From contig JAQXIO010000027.1 in the NCBI GenBank assembly GCA_029007825.1, positions 21,841 through 85,840 of the forward strand: a stretch of DNA of 64,000 nt, written 5' to 3'. Below are positions 18,221 to 28,696 of this stretch, one piece after another. Positions within the stretch are counted from its first letter, which is position 1; each line of letters starts with the position of its first letter. The stretch comes from Bacteroidales bacterium. Lineage in GTDB: Bacteria; Bacteroidota; Bacteroidia; Bacteroidales; JAQXIO01. The notes under the pieces were generated by a model that was not told the DNA's origin, did no database searches, and saw only the letters and a program-made list of their open reading frames with translations. A program made the position numbers and the translations under genes.

Positions 18221-18610
18221 ATGGCAAAGAAGACAGTCGCAACGAAAAAGAGAAATGTGAAAGTAGATGCTTTCGGACAAGCTCATATTCATTCCTCTTT
18301 TAACAACATCATCATCTCCTTGACAAATAGCGAAGGACAGGTTATCAGTTGGTCATCTGCAGGTAAGTTAGGATTCAGAAGTTCTAAGAAGAACACTCCT
18401 TATGCAGCTCAGATGGCAGCTCAGGATTGTGCAAAGGTTGCATTTGACCTTGGACTTCGTAAAGTTAAGGTATTTGTAAAAGGTCCGGGTAACGGACGTG
18501 AATCAGCCATTAGAACCATTCATGGCGCAGGTATAGAAGTTACTGAAATTGTTGATGTAACGCCGGTTCCTCACAATGGATGTCGTCCTCCTAAAAAGAG
18601 AAGAGTATAA
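18221..18610 (+). CDS. rpsK: 30S ribosomal protein S11
   Basis: A 129-residue S11 of the 30S platform. [15 protein letters not shown], the [20 protein letters not shown] block and the ending [13 protein letters not shown] are conserved. A 111-base gap with a strongly folded leader follows before rpsD. Confidence 0.98.
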   Translation: MAKKTVATKKRNVKVDAFGQAHIHSSFNNIIISLTNSEGQVISWSSAGKLGFRSSKKNTPYAAQMAAQDCAKVAFDLGLRKVKVFVKGPGNGRESAIRTIHGAGIEVTEIVDVTPVPHNGCRPPKKRRV

Positions 18611-18622
18611 TCAATTAGTGTA

Positions 18623-18699
18623 GAGTAGACTTAAGGATTTATGATAGATTACATATCATCCTCTCTGTGATCGCGGCTGCATGATCTATGATTCTACTC
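18623..18699 (+). promoter_or_regulatory. Structured leader of rpsD (candidate S4-binding mRNA element)
   Basis: GAGTAGA at 18623-18629 pairs with TCTACTC at 18693-18699. After an 11-base bulge on the left side, 18641-18651 pairs with 18682-18692 with one G-G mismatch, and a small apical hairpin (ATCA 18655-18658 with TGAT 18668-18671) sits inside. No T-run follows. S4 represses its own operon through mRNA leaders in several bacterial groups. I recall, without being able to check, that a ribosomal leader class called S4-Bacteroidia has been described; this may be a member. Confidence 0.6.
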
Positions 18700-18721
18700 A
18701 CAATAAAAAAATCTATTAAAA

Positions 18722-19327
18722 ATGGCTAGATATACAGGACCAAAAACAAGAATTGCCCGTAAGTTTGGTGAGGCAATTTTCGGAGCAGATAAAGTTCTTT
18801 CTAAAAAGAATTATCCTCCAGGACAGCATGGTAACGGACGTAAGAAGAAGACTTCTGAATATGGAATTCAGCTTCGTGAAAAGCAGAAGGCTAAATATAC
18901 CTATGGTGTATTGGAAAAACAGTTCAGAAATCTCTTTGAAAAGGCCTCAAGAACTAAGGGTATTACGGGTGAGGTACTTTTGCAGTTGCTGGAATGCAGA
19001 TTAGACAATGTCGTATTCCGTTTAGGTATAGCTCCTACACGTGCAGCTGCCCGTCAGTTAGTGTCGCACAGACATATTGTTGTTGACGGAAAAGTGGTTA
19101 ACATACCTTCTTTCTCTGTTAAACCCGGACAAATTGTAGGGGTAAGAGAACGTTCTAAGTCGTTTGAAGTTATAGCTGATGCATTAGCTGGTTTCAATCA
19201 TAGTAAATATCCTTGGTTAGAATGGGATCAGCCCCAGATGGCAGGTAAATTCCTCCATATTCCTGAGAGAGCTGATATTCCTGAAAACATAAAGGAACAA
19301 TTGATCGTAGAATTGTACTCTAAATAA
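18722..19327 (+). CDS. rpsD: 30S ribosomal protein S4
   Basis: A 201-residue S4, which starts 30S body assembly. [36 protein letters not shown] and the S4 RNA-binding domain [20 protein letters not shown] are present. It lies in the alpha section between rpsK and rpoA, preceded by a folded leader. Confidence 0.98.
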   Translation: MARYTGPKTRIARKFGEAIFGADKVLSKKNYPPGQHGNGRKKKTSEYGIQLREKQKAKYTYGVLEKQFRNLFEKASRTKGITGEVLLQLLECRLDNVVFRLGIAPTRAAARQLVSHRHIVVDGKVVNIPSFSVKPGQIVGVRERSKSFEVIADALAGFNHSKYPWLEWDQPQMAGKFLHIPERADIPENIKEQLIVELYSK

Positions 19328-19340
19328 TAAATAAACGTAC

Positions 19341-20339
19341 ATGGCAATTTTAGCATTTCAAAAACCTGAGAAAGTCTTAATGTTGGAGGCTGATAACTTT
19401 TACGGAAAGTTTGAGTTTCGTCCTCTCGAGCCTGGTTATGGTATCACTGTAGGTAATGCTCTGCGTCGCATTTTACTTTCTTCTCTTGAAGGTTTTGCGA
19501 TTACATCTATTAAAATAGATGGCGTAGATCATGAATTTTCTACTATTCCGGGGGTAATTGAAGATGTTACCAACATCATTTTGAACCTTAAAAAAGTAAG
19601 GTTTAAAAAGATAGTGGAGGATGCCGAGAACGAACGCATAGTTATCAATATTTCTAAGAAAGATGTTTTTAAGGCAGGAGATTTGAATAATCAACTGACT
19701 TCGTTTGAAGTCCTTAATCCTGACTTGGAAATTTGTCATTTGGATGAAAACGCTCATATCAATATGGAATTATCCATAAAGAAAGGGCGGGGATATGTTC
19801 CGGCAGATGAGAATATGGAATCAAATATGGCTATAAATGAGTTGGCTATTGATTCTATTTTTACTCCAATTCGTAACGTAAAATACTCGGTAGAGAATTT
19901 TCGTGTAGAACAAAAAACAGACTACGAAAAGTTAGTTCTTGAAGTTTCTACTGACGGATCTATTCATCCGAAAGAAGCCCTCAAAGAGGCCGCTAAGATT
20001 TTGATTCATCATTTTATTCTTTTCTCTGACGATAAGATAGATATCGAACCGGTTGACGGAGACGGAAACGAAGAATTTGATGAAGAGGTGCTTAGAATGC
20101 GTCAACTATTGAAGAGCAAACTTTCTGATATGAATCTTTCAGTTCGTGCTCTGAATTGTTTGAAAGCTGCCGATGTCGAAACTCTGGGCGAGTTGGTTCG
20201 ATTTAATAAGAATGATTTATTGAAGTTCCGTAATTTCGGTAAGAAATCACTGACAGAACTCGATGAACTTCTGGAGAATCTGAATCTGACCTTCGGTATG
20301 GATGTTTCGAAGTATAAACTTGATATTGATAAAGAGTAA
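19341..20339 (+). CDS. rpoA: RNA polymerase alpha subunit
   Basis: A 332-residue alpha subunit. The N-terminal domain holds [20 protein letters not shown], which drives dimerisation and core assembly; the C-terminal domain (about residues 255-320) has the helix-hairpin motifs [16 protein letters not shown] and [19 protein letters not shown] that bind upstream DNA and activators. Full length, 13 bp after rpsD and 5 bp before rplQ. Confidence 0.98.
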   Translation: MAILAFQKPEKVLMLEADNFYGKFEFRPLEPGYGITVGNALRRILLSSLEGFAITSIKIDGVDHEFSTIPGVIEDVTNIILNLKKVRFKKIVEDAENERIVINISKKDVFKAGDLNNQLTSFEVLNPDLEICHLDENAHINMELSIKKGRGYVPADENMESNMAINELAIDSIFTPIRNVKYSVENFRVEQKTDYEKLVLEVSTDGSIHPKEALKEAAKILIHHFILFSDDKIDIEPVDGDGNEEFDEEVLRMRQLLKSKLSDMNLSVRALNCLKAADVETLGELVRFNKNDLLKFRNFGKKSLTELDELLENLNLTFGMDVSKYKLDIDKE

Positions 20340-20344
20340 CGAAA

Positions 20345-20854
20345 ATGAGACATAATAAGAAATTTAACCATTTAGGTCGTACCCATTCTCATCGTAGCGC
20401 GATGCTTTCCAATATGGCAACATCGTTGATTATGCATAAAAGAATCTTTACGACTACAGCTAAAGCTAAAGCTCTTCGTGTATATGTTGAGCCCCTGATC
20501 ACAAAGTGTAAAGAGGATACTACCCAGTCACGTCGTATCGTGTTCAGTTATCTTCAGAATAAATATGCTGTAACAGAACTGTTCAGTGTTGTAGCTCAAA
20601 AAGTAGCGGATCGTCCGGGTGGATATACGAGAATCCTTAAAACGGGTAACCGTTTAGGTGATAATGCTGCCATGTGTTTTATTGAATTGGTAGACTTCAA
20701 TGAAAACATGTTGAAAGAGAAGGTTGCTAAGAAAGCTACCAGAACAAGACGTTCAAAAAAGAAAGTCGAAGCAGCAGAGTCTGCCGCAGCACCAGCTCCG
20801 GCACCGGCGGCTGAAGAAGCATCAGCTCCAACAGAAGAAGCAACGAAAGAATAA
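20345..20854 (+). CDS. rplQ: 50S ribosomal protein L17 with Ala/Pro/Glu tail
   Basis: A 169-residue L17. The core, [20 protein letters not shown] to about residue 125, is standard. A C-terminal tail of about 40 residues first has a basic stretch ([14 protein letters not shown]) and then is rich in Ala, Pro and Glu ([18 protein letters not shown]). It is the last gene of the superoperon, directly before a strong terminator. Confidence 0.97.
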   Translation: MRHNKKFNHLGRTHSHRSAMLSNMATSLIMHKRIFTTTAKAKALRVYVEPLITKCKEDTTQSRRIVFSYLQNKYAVTELFSVVAQKVADRPGGYTRILKTGNRLGDNAAMCFIELVDFNENMLKEKVAKKATRTRRSKKKVEAAESAAAPAPAPAAEEASAPTEEATKE

Positions 20855-20870
20855 TAGATCGAATGTTTCG

Positions 20871-20901
20871 AAAAGGAGCCCGAAATTTCGGGCTCTTTTT
20901 T
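20871..20901 (+). terminator. Rho-independent terminator of the ribosomal superoperon
   Basis: GAGCCCGAAA at 20876-20885 is followed at once by its complement TTTCGGGCTC at 20886-20895 and then six T residues. It is a perfect dyad with a U-run, 17 bases after the rplQ stop. Confidence 0.9.
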
Positions 20902-20940
20902 GCTTATAAAGGTTTTATTATCAATACTGGATTTTAATCT

Positions 20941-22200
20941 ATGAGATTTGACGAATTGAATTTAAAAGAGCCTCTTCTGGAAGGATTAGACGCCATGAAT
21001 TTTTATGAGACTACTCCTATTCAGGAATCTACTATTCCGCTTATTCTCGGTGGGAGAGATGTTATAGCCTGTGCCCAGACCGGGACAGGAAAGACTGCAG
21101 CTTATCTTCTTCCTATTATCAACGAACTCAGTGAAGGTAATCATCCGTCCGATGCGATTAATGCTATTGTTATGGCTCCTACACGTGAGTTGGCTCAACA
21201 GATAGACCAACAGCTGGAGGCCTTTGCTTATTTTTTACCGGTTACTTCAGTTCCTATATTTGGAGGAACGGACGGTGTTACATGGGAACAGCAGAAAAGG
21301 GGATTACAAATGGGTGCAGATGTTGTGATTGCAACGCCGGGACGTTTGCTTGCTCATCTGAATCTGGATTATGTGGATTTGTCGAGAACTTCTTATTTTA
21401 TTCTGGATGAAGCCGACAGAATGTTGGATATGGGATTTTATGAAGATATTATGCAGGTGTATAAGCGCCTTCCAGAAAATGTCCAGACAATTCTTTTTTC
21501 AGCTACGATGCCGGCAAAAATCCGGGATTTTGCAAAATCCATCCTGAAAAATCCGGCAGAGGTGAAGATTGCAATTTCCAAACCACCAGAGACAATCATG
21601 CAGACTGCCATTATCTGCTGGGAGTATCAAAAGATACGTATTCTTGAAGATTTGTTTGCAAAGAGCCGTCCGGAGAGAGTTATTGTTTTCTCATCTTCCA
21701 AAATTAAGGTTAAAGATTTAACCGCTGCTTTGAAACGCTTAAAGTTTAATGTCGCAGAAATGCATTCTGATCTTGAGCAAATACAAAGGGAAGAGGTAAT
21801 GAGGGACTTTAAGAATGGTCGTATCGATATTCTGGTTGCGACGGATATTGTTTCCAGAGGTATTGATATAGAAGATATTCGTTTGGTTATTAATTATGAT
21901 ATACCCCATGATCCGGAAGATTATGTGCATCGTATCGGCCGGACTGCCCGAGCTAACAATGAGGGAATGGCTATTACTTTCGTTTCGGAAGCCGAGCAAG
22001 GCAGGTTTTATCAAATAGAAAAATTCCTCGAAAAATCGTTGTATAAAATACCCGTACCATCTGAATTGGGTGATGTTCCGGCTTATCATCCCGAACAATA
22101 TGACCGGAATCATGTACATAAATATTCCGGAGGTAAAAAACGGAATAATGGGAAACGGAAAAATCAAAATAACAGGCCAAAATCATCCGATACGGTTTAA
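20941..22200 (+). CDS. DEAD-box ATP-dependent RNA helicase
   Basis: A 419-residue RNA helicase of the RhlE/DeaD group, which remodels RNA in ribosome assembly or mRNA decay. The motifs are all visible: AQTGTGKTAAYLLP, PTRELAQQ, TPGRL, DEADRML, SAT, RGIDI and HRIGRTAR. The C-terminal 50 residues are basic and low in complexity (GGKKRNNGKRKNQNN), a typical RNA-binding tail. It stands alone between the superoperon terminator and eno, with its own terminator. I cannot choose between named subfamilies. Confidence 0.92.
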   Translation: MRFDELNLKEPLLEGLDAMNFYETTPIQESTIPLILGGRDVIACAQTGTGKTAAYLLPIINELSEGNHPSDAINAIVMAPTRELAQQIDQQLEAFAYFLPVTSVPIFGGTDGVTWEQQKRGLQMGADVVIATPGRLLAHLNLDYVDLSRTSYFILDEADRMLDMGFYEDIMQVYKRLPENVQTILFSATMPAKIRDFAKSILKNPAEVKIAISKPPETIMQTAIICWEYQKIRILEDLFAKSRPERVIVFSSSKIKVKDLTAALKRLKFNVAEMHSDLEQIQREEVMRDFKNGRIDILVATDIVSRGIDIEDIRLVINYDIPHDPEDYVHRIGRTARANNEGMAITFVSEAEQGRFYQIEKFLEKSLYKIPVPSELGDVPAYHPEQYDRNHVHKYSGGKKRNNGKRKNQNNRPKSSDTV

Positions 22201-22226
22201 ATTTATTTTGTTATTATGAGCTTGCA

Positions 22227-22261
22227 GGGAGAATATCTAAAGAGGTATAGCTCCCTTTTTT
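22227..22261 (+). terminator. Terminator after the RNA helicase gene
   Basis: GGGAG at 22227-22231 pairs with CTCCC at 22251-22255, with some further pairing inside, followed by six T residues from 22256. The stem is short but its position 27 bases after the helicase stop and the T-run support termination. Confidence 0.6.
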
Positions 22262-22317
22262 GTTGTATATAGGTACTTCTTGTTTTTGAATTTTACACTT
22301 TTGGAAATATATGTTAA

Positions 22318-23682
<1,365 letters not shown>

Positions 23683-23703
23683 GTACTATTTAGATTTAAT
23701 TTG

Positions 23704-23744
23704 AATGGTCAGGCATTATCTTATTGGTTATGCTTGACCATTTT
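23704..23744 (+). terminator. Terminator hairpin after eno
   Basis: AATGGTCAGGCAT at 23704-23716 pairs with ATGCTTGACCATT at 23730-23742 in 12 of 13 positions, followed by a short T-run. It ends the eno transcript and shows that the open frame of the next gene extending upstream to 23701 is not coding. Confidence 0.75.
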
Positions 23745-23751
23745 ATTCATT

Positions 23752-25026
23752 ATGACTATGAAGAAAAAGTGGGGCCTCACGACCATTATTTTACTATCAT
23801 TATTCCTAGGGATCTTTTGTGGACTGGCAATAAATATTTTTGATAAAGGGAATGTTCTGGACCAGACGCTTTTGGAATATTTTCTACGTCCTGTGGGGCA
23901 GATGTTTATTGCTGCCCTCAAAATGCTCGTCGTGCCTCTCGTTTTCATTTCTATAGTATGCGGGGCTGCTTCGCTGGGAGATATTAAACGTGTGGGCGCC
24001 ATTGGTGGGAGCGCTTTGTTTTTTTATCTTTTTACGACAGCAATCGCTATCTCGGTTGCGTTGTGTATCGGTGAGTGGGTGTCTCCCGGAATAGGGGTAA
24101 CACTCGGAAATCTTTCTTCACAACAACCTGTGCAGTTGATGGACAGTGCGTCTGCCGTTGATTTGCCTTCTATGCTTGTAAATATAATTCCCGATAACCC
24201 GATTCAGGCTTTGGCAACGGGAAATATGCTGGCAATTATATTCTTCGCTCTTTTCATAGGTATTACCCTTTCTATACTCGGACAGAAAGTAAAACATGTG
24301 CTGACTTTGTTTATCGAACTGAACGAGGTTATGATGAAGATGATCGACCTCATTATGAAAGCGGCTCCGGTTGGTGTTTTTGCGCTTGTTACGGTTGCTT
24401 TCGCTGGTGTCGGCTTTGATCTCATGTATGGGCTTGGAAAGTACTGTTTAGCCGTGCTTTTGGCTTTGCTTATTCATTTTGCAGTTACGTATGCTCTTCT
24501 TTTAAGAGCTATAGGAGGTGTAAATCCATTTGTTTTTTTCCGTAAATATATAAATGTTTTGTCTTTGGGTTTTTCAACAGCTACCAGTAATGCAACTATT
24601 CCGTTGGCCATAGAGACGCTGGAAGATCGCATAGGGGTAAGTAAAAGTATTGCATCGTTTACTATTCCGCTGGGAGCGACTTTAAATATGGACGGTACTG
24701 CTATTATGCAAGGTGTCGCTGTTGTTTTTATTTCCCAGATTTATGGGGTTGAAATGACTTTAGCGCATTTTCTCACGGTTATCGTTACCGCGACAATAGC
24801 TTCGGTCGGGACGGCAGGAATTCCGTCTATCGGGCTTATCACACTTTCTATGGTGCTTACATCTATCGGGCTTCCGGTGGAGGGTATCGCTCTTATTATG
24901 GGAGTAGATCGTTTACTGGATATGGCGCGTACGTCTGTCAATATTACCGGTGATGCAGTGTGTTCCATTATTATAGCGAGGAAGACCGGAGCGCTTGATG
25001 AAAAAATCTATTATGGCAAACAATAG
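23752..25026 (+). CDS. Dicarboxylate/amino acid:cation symporter (SDF/DAACS family)
   Basis: A 424-residue inner-membrane symporter of the GltP/DctA family, importing glutamate, aspartate or C4-dicarboxylates with Na+ or H+. Start ATG 23752 or 23758 is chosen because the bases just upstream form the eno terminator. About eight spans plus two re-entrant hairpins are present; the serine-rich hairpin GFSTATSNATIPLAIE and NMDGTAIMQ are the substrate and cation site signatures. The exact substrate cannot be read from the sequence. It is convergent with rplS across a shared terminator. Confidence 0.9.
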   Translation: MTMKKKWGLTTIILLSLFLGIFCGLAINIFDKGNVLDQTLLEYFLRPVGQMFIAALKMLVVPLVFISIVCGAASLGDIKRVGAIGGSALFFYLFTTAIAISVALCIGEWVSPGIGVTLGNLSSQQPVQLMDSASAVDLPSMLVNIIPDNPIQALATGNMLAIIFFALFIGITLSILGQKVKHVLTLFIELNEVMMKMIDLIMKAAPVGVFALVTVAFAGVGFDLMYGLGKYCLAVLLALLIHFAVTYALLLRAIGGVNPFVFFRKYINVLSLGFSTATSNATIPLAIETLEDRIGVSKSIASFTIPLGATLNMDGTAIMQGVAVVFISQIYGVEMTLAHFLTVIVTATIASVGTAGIPSIGLITLSMVLTSIGLPVEGIALIMGVDRLLDMARTSVNITGDAVCSIIIARKTGALDEKIYYGKQ

Positions 25027-25049
25027 AATCTGAAGGTATTTTTTAAGTC

Positions 25050-25087
25050 AAAGAGCCGCGAATTATTATTAATATTCGCGGCTCTTT
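25050..25087. terminator. Shared bidirectional terminator
   Basis: AAAGAGCCGCGAAT at 25050-25063 pairs perfectly with ATTCGCGGCTCTTT at 25074-25087 around a 10-base loop. It separates the convergent symporter and rplS genes and can act on both strands, though the T-runs outside the stem are short. Confidence 0.8.
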
Positions 25088-25107
25088 GCATATATTCTAA
25101 AGGCTGA

Positions 25108-25455
25108 TTAGAATCTTTTTTCTTTAATACGTGCTTTTTTACCGGTCAGGCCACGTAAGTAATATAATTTAGCACGACGTACTTTACCGATTTTATTTAC
25201 TTCGATGCTGTCAATAAACGGTGATTCGAGAGGAAAGATACGCTCTACTCCGACATTGTCGGACATTTTACGTACAGTAATGCGTTTTTTCTCTTCACTT
25301 CCGGAAATGCGGATTACTATTCCCCTGAATTGCTGGATACGTTCCTTATTGCCTTCTTTAATACGATAAGCTACGGTTATCGTATCTCCACTTTTGAATT
25401 TAGGATGCTCTTTGTTTGTAGAGAATGCCTGTTCTGCAATTTTAATTAAGTCCAT
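25108..25455 (-). CDS. rplS: 50S ribosomal protein L19
   Basis: A 115-residue L19 at the 30S-50S interface. Read on the minus strand it starts [11 protein letters not shown] and holds [34 protein letters not shown] and the ending [17 protein letters not shown], all typical. It is a single gene here, without the rpsP-rimM-trmD neighbours seen in many other bacteria. Confidence 0.97.
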   Translation of the reverse strand: MDLIKIAEQAFSTNKEHPKFKSGDTITVAYRIKEGNKERIQQFRGIVIRISGSEEKKRITVRKMSDNVGVERIFPLESPFIDSIEVNKIGKVRRAKLYYLRGLTGKKARIKEKRF

Positions 25456-25605
25456 TTTATAGCTTTTTTAATTGTTTGAATTTGAAAACGCAATGTTGCA
25501 GGAATCTACCTGAAGAGATTGCGCAAAGCGGTTGCAAAGTAACGAATAAAATATCTATTTCACAACTCTTTAGGCTATATTTTTTGGAAGAGTAATCGGT
25601 ATACA

Positions 25606-25636
25606 TTGTGTGAATCGCCTGAATTATGTATTTTTG
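25606..25636 (+). promoter_or_regulatory. Promoter of the GH3/serine-hydrolase gene
   Basis: TTG at 25606-25608, 20 bases, then TATTTTTG at 25629-25636 fits the Bacteroidota consensus. Transcription would start near 25643, downstream of the first in-frame ATG (25638), which decides in favour of the start at 25659. Confidence 0.65.
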
Positions 25637-25658
25637 AATGATTAATAGGAGTGCTTAT

Positions 25659-28628
25659 ATGCGAAAAATATTTTGGTGCGGATTGTTGTTGTTATATTCG
25701 TTTTTTCTTTCCGCTCAGATTCCGAAAGTAAATATATATTCAAAAGTTGATCCGGTTGCCATGGAGGCGTGGGCCGATTCTGTTTTTGATACGATGACTC
25801 TCGATGAGCGTATCGGGCAACTTTTTATGGTAGTCGCAGAACCAAAGCTGAATAGCCGTAACATGCAGAAAATAGAACGATATGTTTCAGAGCTGAAAGT
25901 TGGTGGAATTCTTTTCTCGAAAGGAAAATTGGAAGAACAGGCGAGAGTTACAAACCGTTGTCAGGAGATGTCTAAAGTGCCTCTTTTGATTTCACTGGAC
26001 GGAGAGTGGGGTTTGGCTATGCGTCTGGAACCAGTAGTCCGTTTTCCCCGGAATATGATGCTGGGGGCCATAGAAAATAATGAATTGATATCGCTTTACG
26101 GAAAAGAGGTCGGCCGGCAATGCAAAGAGATGGGGATTCAGATTAATTTTGCACCTGTACTGGATGTAAATGTAGCTCCTGAGAATCCGGTTATCGGAAT
26201 GCGTTCTTTCGGAAGCGATCCAGAGAATGTCATGCGTAAAGGATTGGCTTATTCGAAGGGACTCGAAGAAACTGGGATTCTTTCCGTGGCGAAACATTTT
26301 CCGGGGCATGGCGATACAAATGATGATTCCCATTATACTCTTCCGGTTATTCCCCATGACCGTAAACGCTTGGAACAGGTAGAACTGTATCCTTTCCGTG
26401 CCTATATAAACGAACGTTTGTCAGGTATTATGACAGGTCATTTGTATATTCCGGCTTTGGATTCGGGCTCATTAATGCCGTCGTCACTGTCCCGTAAGAT
26501 TGTTACTGATTTGCTTCAGAACGAATTAGGGTTTCAAGGGATTTGTTTTACCGATGCTTTAATGATGAAAGGATCGGGGAGTACGGATGTTTGTGTACAG
26601 TCTCTTCTTGCTGGTAATGATATTTTATTGAGCCCTGCCGATCCTTTGAAAGAATTTGCTTCTGTCAAAAGGGCTGTAGATAGCGGTTATATCGGTGTCG
26701 ATTTAATTGAAGCAAAGTGTCTGAAAGTCCTCAAATTGAAATATGCGTTAGGTCTGCAGAATTATAAATCCATAGAATTGAAAGGTTTGGCAGAGCGTAT
26801 TAATTCCTCCGATGCCGAATGGCTTGCCCGGAAGTTAAATGCCGAGGCAATAACGTTATTGAAGAATACTGATCGGGTAATCCCACTGAAAGAGCTGTCT
26901 AAAGTATCTACAGCTTCGTTGTCTTTAGGAGAGTCTTCTCCGTCTATATTTCAGGATGCAATGCAACGTTATACCAGTATCCCGTCTTATTCTCTTGCTC
27001 CCAAATCAGATGCAAAGAAGGTCTCGGAAATTTGCCGGTTATTGAAAAAATACGATCGTATAATTTTAGGTGTCCATTCGTCCCGTTCCGTGATACCTGC
27101 CGAGTTAGAGAAATTGTTGGCAACAAAGAAGGTAACGGTGGTCTTTTTTCTGTCTCCTTATTTAATTAAGCGATTCGATAAAATAGACCGTTCTGCCGAG
27201 GCTGTAATTCTTGCCTATGAAAATACATCTTTTGCTCAGGATTGTGCCGCTCAGTTAGTTTTTGGAGGAATACCGGCAAAAGGAAAGCTTCCGGTCGATT
27301 TGCCGAGTTACCCTTTAGGTGCTGGAGAAATGACGGAGCAGGTTCGTTTGGGTTATAATTTGCCTCAGGAAGTCGGGCTATCATGGCAGAAGTTGGATGA
27401 GATAGATAAAATTGCACGCGAAGGAATTGCAGAGCGCGCTTATCCCGGTTGCCAGATTCTCGTGGCCAGAAAAGGTGTGGTTATATATCAGAAAGCTTTC
27501 GGTGCTTTTGATTATGATTCTATACGTATGGTTACCTTGAACGATTTGTATGATGTTGCATCTGTTACCAAGGCTGTAGCGACAACTCCGGCTTTAATGA
27601 TGCTTTATGATCAAAAAAAATTTAAGCTGAATGATCCCATAAGTCAATTCTTACCGGTATTATCTCATACAAATAAAAGCGATATTACTTTCCGGGATTT
27701 GCTTTTCCATCAGTCCGGATTGCCTGCTTTTATTCCGTTTTACCGTATGGCAATCGATCCGGAAAGTTATAAGGGCGCTTTTTTTTCATCTGTGAAAACG
27801 CCGCTTTATCCTGCAATGGTAGATAAAAATTATTATGCTCGTACGGATTATGAATTCAAGCCACATTTGTGTACTCGTAAACAGAAACCGGAATATATTT
27901 TCAGGGTTTCGGATTCCTTGTTTATATGTCCAGCTTTCAGAGACTCCGTATTTGCTTCGATTGCTGCTGTCCCACTTAAATCGAAAGAATATCGTTACAG
28001 TGATTTGAATTTTATTTTGCTCGGGGAGGCTGTTTCCAAAATGGCGGAAGAACCAATAAATGAATATCTGGAACAGCAACTTTATGCTCCGCTTGGAGCA
28101 TCCCGGACTCTTTACCTTCCTCTTTCAAAGTTTTCAGTCGAATGTATTATCCCGACCGAAGAAGATCGTTTTTTGCGGAAACAGTTATTACAAGGTTATG
28201 TAAATGACGAATCTGCTGCCTTTCTGGGTGGAGTGGCAGGGAACGCCGGGTTGTTTTCAAATGCAAATGATCTTGCGAAAATATCCCAGATGTATTTGAA
28301 CGGTGGAACGTACGGAGGTGAAACTTATGTGGCAAAAGAGACCTGTCGTCTTTTTACCCAGGCAAAAAGCCCGGTTTCAAGAAGAGGTCTGGGGTTTGAT
28401 AAGCCAGATGTGTTGTCTCCCAAGAAAAGTCCGGTGCCGAATGGGCTTCCGGGTTCTGTGTACGGGCATACCGGATTTACAGGGACATGTTTTTGGATAG
28501 ATCCGGATAATGAATTGATTTATATATTTCTGTCGAACAGAGTTTATCCGACGAGAACAAATAAGAAGCTGACGCAAATGAATATAAGAGGGCGTATTCA
28601 TCAGGCAATATATAATGCTATTGAATAG
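25659..28628 (+). CDS. Secreted GH3 (NagZ-like) and serine beta-lactamase-fold fusion protein
   Basis: A 989-residue two-domain hydrolase with an N-terminal signal peptide (MRKIFWCGLLLLYSFFLSAQ). The first half is a glycoside hydrolase family 3 domain with the NagZ signature KHFPGHGDT near residue 212 and FTDAL, with the likely nucleophile Asp, near 298. The second half is a class C beta-lactamase-like domain: SVTK (SxxK) near 635, YSD near 780 and HTG near 937. NagZ enzymes cleave N-acetylglucosamine from muropeptides and beta-lactamase-fold partners are often peptidases or esterases, so wall recycling outside the cytoplasm is plausible but unproven. The start 25659 is supported by the promoter and an AGGAG at 25647-25651. 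This fusion is known in Bacteroidota. Confidence 0.88.
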   Translation: MRKIFWCGLLLLYSFFLSAQIPKVNIYSKVDPVAMEAWADSVFDTMTLDERIGQLFMVVAEPKLNSRNMQKIERYVSELKVGGILFSKGKLEEQARVTNRCQEMSKVPLLISLDGEWGLAMRLEPVVRFPRNMMLGAIENNELISLYGKEVGRQCKEMGIQINFAPVLDVNVAPENPVIGMRSFGSDPENVMRKGLAYSKGLEETGILSVAKHFPGHGDTNDDSHYTLPVIPHDRKRLEQVELYPFRAYINERLSGIMTGHLYIPALDSGSLMPSSLSRKIVTDLLQNELGFQGICFTDALMMKGSGSTDVCVQSLLAGNDILLSPADPLKEFASVKRAVDSGYIGVDLIEAKCLKVLKLKYALGLQNYKSIELKGLAERINSSDAEWLARKLNAEAITLLKNTDRVIPLKELSKVSTASLSLGESSPSIFQDAMQRYTSIPSYSLAPKSDAKKVSEICRLLKKYDRIILGVHSSRSVIPAELEKLLATKKVTVVFFLSPYLIKRFDKIDRSAEAVILAYENTSFAQDCAAQLVFGGIPAKGKLPVDLPSYPLGAGEMTEQVRLGYNLPQEVGLSWQKLDEIDKIAREGIAERAYPGCQILVARKGVVIYQKAFGAFDYDSIRMVTLNDLYDVASVTKAVATTPALMMLYDQKKFKLNDPISQFLPVLSHTNKSDITFRDLLFHQSGLPAFIPFYRMAIDPESYKGAFFSSVKTPLYPAMVDKNYYARTDYEFKPHLCTRKQKPEYIFRVSDSLFICPAFRDSVFASIAAVPLKSKEYRYSDLNFILLGEAVSKMAEEPINEYLEQQLYAPLGASRTLYLPLSKFSVECIIPTEEDRFLRKQLLQGYVNDESAAFLGGVAGNAGLFSNANDLAKISQMYLNGGTYGGETYVAKETCRLFTQAKSPVSRRGLGFDKPDVLSPKKSPVPNGLPGSVYGHTGFTGTCFWIDPDNELIYIFLSNRVYPTRTNKKLTQMNIRGRIHQAIYNAIE

Positions 28629-28696
28629 GACTCTGAGTTTATAGCCGGCTGTAATCTTATATGTTTTGAAGGAGTTGTCTTTATAATAGTATTGTG

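Noticed and set aside
23701..23751. TTG start of the symporter gene
   Set aside because: These bases form the eno terminator hairpin, so the in-frame extension is not coding.
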